Source of the DNA: Ignavibacteria bacterium | GTDB taxonomy: Bacteria > Bacteroidota > Ignavibacteria > Kapaibacteriales > UBA2268 | Direction of reading: 5' to 3' | DNA: 33,573 bases | NCBI GenBank assembly: GCA_031261605.1 | Contig: JAISJI010000020.1 | Span: 1-33,573 of the forward strand | Shown here: piece after piece, positions 33,087 to 33,573 of the stretch | Layout of the letters: every line of letters begins with the position of its first letter | How positions within the stretch are numbered: the first letter of the stretch is position 1 | Notes under the pieces: generated by a model | What the model saw: only the letters and a program-made list of their open reading frames with translations | Told to the model about the DNA's origin: nothing | Database searches by the model: none | Program-made: the position numbers and the translations under genes

Positions 33087-33573
33087 ATGAAAAAAATAAT
33101 AACCAAAAAAAATATAATGATAACGTTGGCAATTATTGCTTTAACCACACTTACAGTATCCAATCCTTATGTTCTTTCACAGCCAAAAGAAGCATTTGAA
33201 GTTATATATCTACCTATAGAAGATACTAGCAAAGAGGACCCAATTGTAGCGCCACATTTGCCTGGTTGGCCGGCACCGCACCTATCTTACACCTCCTTTT
33301 ATCTGTCTGGCGATTACATTTACTTGACGATGGAATTGGGTATTGGCATAATGAATAAGAACACAAGAGAAATAAAATTTGTAGCACATCTAAGGGATTC
33401 ATTCTTCTGGATTGGTGGTCCTCTACCTCCAAGATTTAGACCATACTCAGATATAGTATTTGTGGCAGATTACAATAACTGGCTTTTATATAGGGTAAGT
33501 GATGGAACAATCGAATTTGTTGATACCCTTAATAATAATCTGCCCGACACCACTTGGCATCCGGATCCTCAAA
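33087..33573 (+). CDS. Exported protein, unknown function (3' end beyond window)
   Basis: The frame from ATG 33087 is open for 162 codons to the window edge. AAAGG lies about seven bases upstream. A basic N-terminus (MKKIITKKN) and hydrophobic core (IMITLAIIALTTLTVS) form a signal peptide with likely cleavage near VLSQ. The visible mature part has short beta segments (YTSFYLSGDYIYLTMELGIG, IKFVAHLRDSFFWIGG, DIVFVADYNNWLLYRVSDG). The last of these hint at propeller-like or six-bladed repeats, but too little is present to assign a family. It probably follows the cysteine-rich gene in one unit. Confidence 0.65.
   Translation, partial: MKKIITKKNIMITLAIIALTTLTVSNPYVLSQPKEAFEVIYLPIEDTSKEDPIVAPHLPGWPAPHLSYTSFYLSGDYIYLTMELGIGIMNKNTREIKFVAHLRDSFFWIGGPLPPRFRPYSDIVFVADYNNWLLYRVSDGTIEFVDTLNNNLPDTTWHPDPQ

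Overview
The window looks like chromosome from an AT-rich, Gram-negative member of the Bacteroidota/Chlorobiota superphylum, probably an uncultured lineage of the Kapabacteria/Ignavibacteria type. The evidence is a protein with a type IX secretion C-terminal sorting domain, several predicted outer-membrane barrels, the short-chain type of L-threonine dehydrogenase with its PGGGTTDYA signature, TAnnTTTG-like promoter elements, and weak or absent Shine-Dalgarno sites at many genes. The placement is inferred from gene content; no 16S or other marker was available.

Layout. 1-8960: tRNA-Gly(CCC), pepT, parB, a shortened GT-C-like membrane protein, purL, a large 2-hydroxyacyl-CoA-dehydratase-activase-related Fe-S protein, and an outer-membrane protein closed by a strong terminator. 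9039-11361 (minus strand): a likely operon of a TPR protein, a small exported protein and a PHA-granule-type protein. 11530-13439: a GT-C glycosyltransferase split by a perfect (AATAC)11 tract. 13446-14870 (minus): a dockerin-like protein with a T9SS sorting domain. 14871-15178: a non-coding interval with two sigma-54-type promoters and a predicted small RNA with its own terminator. 15179-19524: exported oligoendopeptidase F, an outer-membrane barrel and urocanate hydratase. 19601-22604: a GIY-YIG-like/EcoRI-type adenine methyltransferase fusion, a DUF3108 protein and a TauE/SafE permease. 22635-30092: three leucine-rich-repeat genes interleaved with aroA, a PD40-repeat protein, sixA and an hsp20 gene with an elaborate upstream region. 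30121-32042 (minus): nadA and an SDR threonine dehydrogenase. 32211-end: two exported proteins of unknown function, the second cut by the window edge.

The genes are mostly unrelated housekeeping functions (peptide use, purine, aromatic amino acid, NAD and histidine/threonine metabolism) mixed with surface and envelope proteins. The most striking signals are: the pentanucleotide contingency tract in the glycosyltransferase, OFF as sequenced; the sigma-54-driven small RNA and tandem sigma-54 promoter before the T9SS cargo gene; and the one-polypeptide nuclease-like/methyltransferase fusion in an A-rich patch.
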